Below, one piece after another: positions 4,318-6,126 of a DNA stretch of 6,126 nt. The position numbers were made by a program, and so were the translations under genes. The stretch spans positions 1 to 6,126 of the forward strand of contig CAMQPJ010000085.1 of NCBI GenBank assembly GCA_947003675.1. Reading direction: 5' to 3'. The stretch comes from an uncultured Collinsella sp. (GTDB lineage Bacteria; Actinomycetota; Coriobacteriia; Coriobacteriales; Coriobacteriaceae). Each line of letters starts with the position of its first letter. Positions within the stretch are counted from its first letter, which is position 1. The notes under the pieces are model-generated. The model was not told the origin of the DNA and ran no database searches. It saw only the letters and a list, made by a program, of their open reading frames with translations.

Positions 4318-6126
4318 ATGCCGCTTTTCTCGCAACATACCGCCCGGTTCTCGCCGGACGTTCCCTTGGAGGGCACCAGCTCTCGCGAGCTGCTCAAGCG
4401 GTTCCAGCCGCTCGAGACGCTTGCGACCGGCGGTTTTGGCTCCATCGAGATTTGCCGCGACACGCACCTGCGCCGTCGCGTCGCCATTAAGCGCATCCCC
4501 CTTATCAACGGCGCCGGCATGCCCGCCAGCGACATCATGGATGTCCTGCGCGAGGCACACACCGCCGCCATGCTTCAACATCCCAATATCGTGCAGGTTA
4601 TCGACTTTACGCACGATACCGCCTATGCCTACCTCGTCATGGAATATGTCGACGGCATGTCGCTCGCCGACTTTTTGCATCGCGTGGACGGCCATTCGCT
4701 CACCTTTGACGAGGCCGCGGCAATTGCCGACGCGCTGGGCCAGGCGCTCACCTTCGCCCATAGCAACGGCGTGCTCCACCTGGATATTAAGCCCGCCAAC
4801 GTGCTCATCGACCACTCGGGCAACGTAAAGCTCACCGACTTTGGCATGGCGCGACTGTCGTCTGCCGGCGGCTTTGGCGGCTCGCGCGGCGGCACCATCG
4901 GCTACATGCCACCCGAGCAGCTCGATATCGAGACCGGCACAGTCGACGAGCGCGCCGATGTCTTTGCCCTCGCCTGCGTGATCTACGAGGGCCTGTGCGG
5001 CAGCGCCCCCTTTATGGCCGCCACGCCCGGCGACTCGCTCGGCCGTATCATCGGCGGTGCCACCTACCCCAGCGAGCTCATCCCGCACTTTCCCCCGGGA
5101 GCCGAGGCTGCGCTCATGAGCGCCCTCTCCCCCATGCCGCAAGACCGCCCCAACAGCATCGAGGCATTTTGCGACCAGCTGCTCGCCGGCTTGGGCAGCG
5201 TGCGCGAGGGCCGTCGCAGCCTGGAGCAGATGGTGGGCGAGCTGTCGGATGACGAGCGCGCGGCAGACGATATCGAATCGTTACCCTATGAGGACGACAC
5301 CATCGAGGTCGACCCCGCACTCGGCTGGGCCGGCACGCGCTGGAGCCACGCGCGCGATTACACCATGCGCGCCATCTCGGCGCTAACGTGCGGTGCCTTT
5401 AGCTTTTTGATCATGCAGACGGCTGGCGTCGCGGCGCTTCCCGGACTTATTGCCGCGGCCATCGCAATTGGGGCGGCCGCCGGCCTGGCCCCGCAAATTG
5501 GCTCGGCCATCTCGGCCGTGGGCTTTTTGGTACTTATGGCCAACGCCACTATGCAGACGCAGGGCATCCTGTCGATGCTACCCGTCGCGGTGCTCTTTGC
5601 CGCCACCATGTCCGGTTGGTGGATCGCCTGGGGCCGCACCGAGGCCGCCGCGAGTGCCGCGCTCACCTGCGCGGTGGCACTTGGCTGTCTAACGGGCGAC
5701 GCCCTCCTTGCCGCCGGGGTCGCCGCCGGCATCGCTGCCTTTTGGCTCGACCCGGCAAGCGCCGCGGCCGCCACGGGGATGGGCGCACTTTTTGGCCGCC
5801 TGGCTACGGTTGCGCTTTCCGCCGGAGGCGTGCTGGGGCTCGGCAATGTTGCCGCGGCGCTGGGAGACATGCTCTTCTGGGCTGCCGTTGTGCTTGTCGC
5901 GGCGACAGCTGCACTGACATCTCTGCTGCTCAACGCCCATGCCAGGCGTGCCGAGCAGGGCTCGAACCTGGCTGCAATCGCTGCCATCGCCGGCTGCGGA
6001 ATAGGCACCGCGGCGTCGCTCTGTCTTGCACACCATATGGAAATTGCCAGCCTTGCGGCCGCGGTCGTCGTCAAGGCGGCGGTTGCGGGAACCCTATCCT
6101 CTATAATCGTTGGGATATGCCTATAT
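4318..6126 (+). CDS. Ser/Thr protein kinase with polytopic membrane C-terminal half (partial, runs off right edge)
   Basis: The frame is open from ATG 4318 to the end of the window, 603 codons without a stop. GAGGG at 4307-4311 sits six bases before the ATG. Residues 29-290 are a Hanks-type kinase domain: glycine loop TGGFGS (37-42), VAIK with ATP-anchoring Lys58, helix-C Glu79, hinge MEYVDG (108-113), catalytic loop HLDIKPAN (154-161) with Asp156 and Asn161, DFG (174-176), GTIGYMPPE (192-200), and a closing Arg at DRP (276-278). All residues needed for catalysis are present. The usual HRD arginine is Leu155, so it is a non-RD kinase. An acidic linker (about 308-332) leads to a very hydrophobic Ala/Gly-rich region from about 350 to the edge, with segments near 352-373, 374-391, 398-412, 417-437, 443-460, 462-477, 483-508, 518-538, 551-571 and 577-602. 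No PASTA or other extracellular sensor is visible. The kinase presumably phosphorylates cytoplasmic targets from the membrane; substrates are unknown. Confidence 0.93.
   Translation, partial: MPLFSQHTARFSPDVPLEGTSSRELLKRFQPLETLATGGFGSIEICRDTHLRRRVAIKRIPLINGAGMPASDIMDVLREAHTAAMLQHPNIVQVIDFTHDTAYAYLVMEYVDGMSLADFLHRVDGHSLTFDEAAAIADALGQALTFAHSNGVLHLDIKPANVLIDHSGNVKLTDFGMARLSSAGGFGGSRGGTIGYMPPEQLDIETGTVDERADVFALACVIYEGLCGSAPFMAATPGDSLGRIIGGATYPSELIPHFPPGAEAALMSALSPMPQDRPNSIEAFCDQLLAGLGSVREGRRSLEQMVGELSDDERAADDIESLPYEDDTIEVDPALGWAGTRWSHARDYTMRAISALTCGAFSFLIMQTAGVAALPGLIAAAIAIGAAAGLAPQIGSAISAVGFLVLMANATMQTQGILSMLPVAVLFAATMSGWWIAWGRTEAAASAALTCAVALGCLTGDALLAAGVAAGIAAFWLDPASAAAATGMGALFGRLATVALSAGGVLGLGNVAAALGDMLFWAAVVLVAATAALTSLLLNAHARRAEQGSNLAAIAAIAGCGIGTAASLCLAHHMEIASLAAAVVVKAAVAGTLSSIIVGICLY
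6102..6107 (+). promoter_or_regulatory. TATAAT inside the distal kinase frame, possible promoter of a downstream gene
   Basis: An exact TATAAT occurs where local GC falls (6091-6126), within the last 25 bases of the window and still inside the kinase frame. There is no good -35 at the right distance; TTGCGG at 6083-6088 is only 13 bases away. It may mark a promoter for a gene just beyond the edge, or simply encode Ser-Ile-Ile. Confidence 0.2.

Noticed and set aside
4297..5142. 281-codon minus-strand frame opposite the kinase domain
   Set aside because: It is antisense to an intact kinase domain with every catalytic motif, and its His/Gly/Ala-rich translation is typical of the reverse of GC-rich coding DNA.
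5358..6074. 238-codon minus-strand frame opposite the membrane half of the kinase
   Set aside because: Low-complexity Ala/Pro/Ser translation opposite an Ala/Gly-rich membrane domain; no ribosome site or domain signal.

Overview
The window looks like chromosomal DNA from a high-GC actinobacterium of the class Coriobacteriia. Collinsella or a close relative is my best guess. The guess rests on strong GC bias in the core genes, a very Ala/Pro-rich DnaX, the dnaX-ybaB gene order, and a Ser/Thr protein kinase with a large polytopic membrane half. The genus is an inference, because there is no rRNA here to confirm it.

Layout. (1) At the left edge are the first 14 codons of a YbaB/EbfC-type nucleoid-associated protein on the minus strand. 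(2) Positions 57-382 hold no convincing gene, but this AT-richer stretch contains several inverted repeats and a perfect TATAAT. (3) Positions 383-856 (+) encode a 157-residue membrane-anchored protein I do not recognise, with an excellent ribosome-binding site and only about 50% GC. (4) Positions 878-3343 (-) encode DnaX, the clamp-loader ATPase, 821 residues, convergent with the small gene. (5) Positions 3459-4175 (+), divergent from dnaX, encode a two-helix membrane protein with a YcxB-like domain and a lysine-rich tail. (6) From 4318 (+) to the right edge runs a Ser/Thr protein kinase followed by many membrane helices. Its reading frame is open at the end of the window.

How it fits together. 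dnaX and ybaB are normally adjacent and co-oriented, often followed by recR, as a replication/repair cluster. Here they keep the same strand and order but are separated by about 830 bases carrying the unrecognised gene on the opposite strand, with its own apparent promoter and dyad symmetries. This looks like an acquired accessory gene inserted into a housekeeping cluster, and it is the most unusual part of the window. The right half is a separate envelope and signalling module: a small membrane protein and a membrane-bound kinase, in the same direction with a 142-base gap that contains a plausible promoter.

I see no rRNA, tRNA, CRISPR array, transposase or clear intrinsic terminator. Nothing here can be declared a new system from sequence alone. 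The best candidates for a second look are the inserted gene with its dyad-rich upstream region, the repeated Pro-Trp motifs in the DnaX tail, and the non-RD polytopic kinase.
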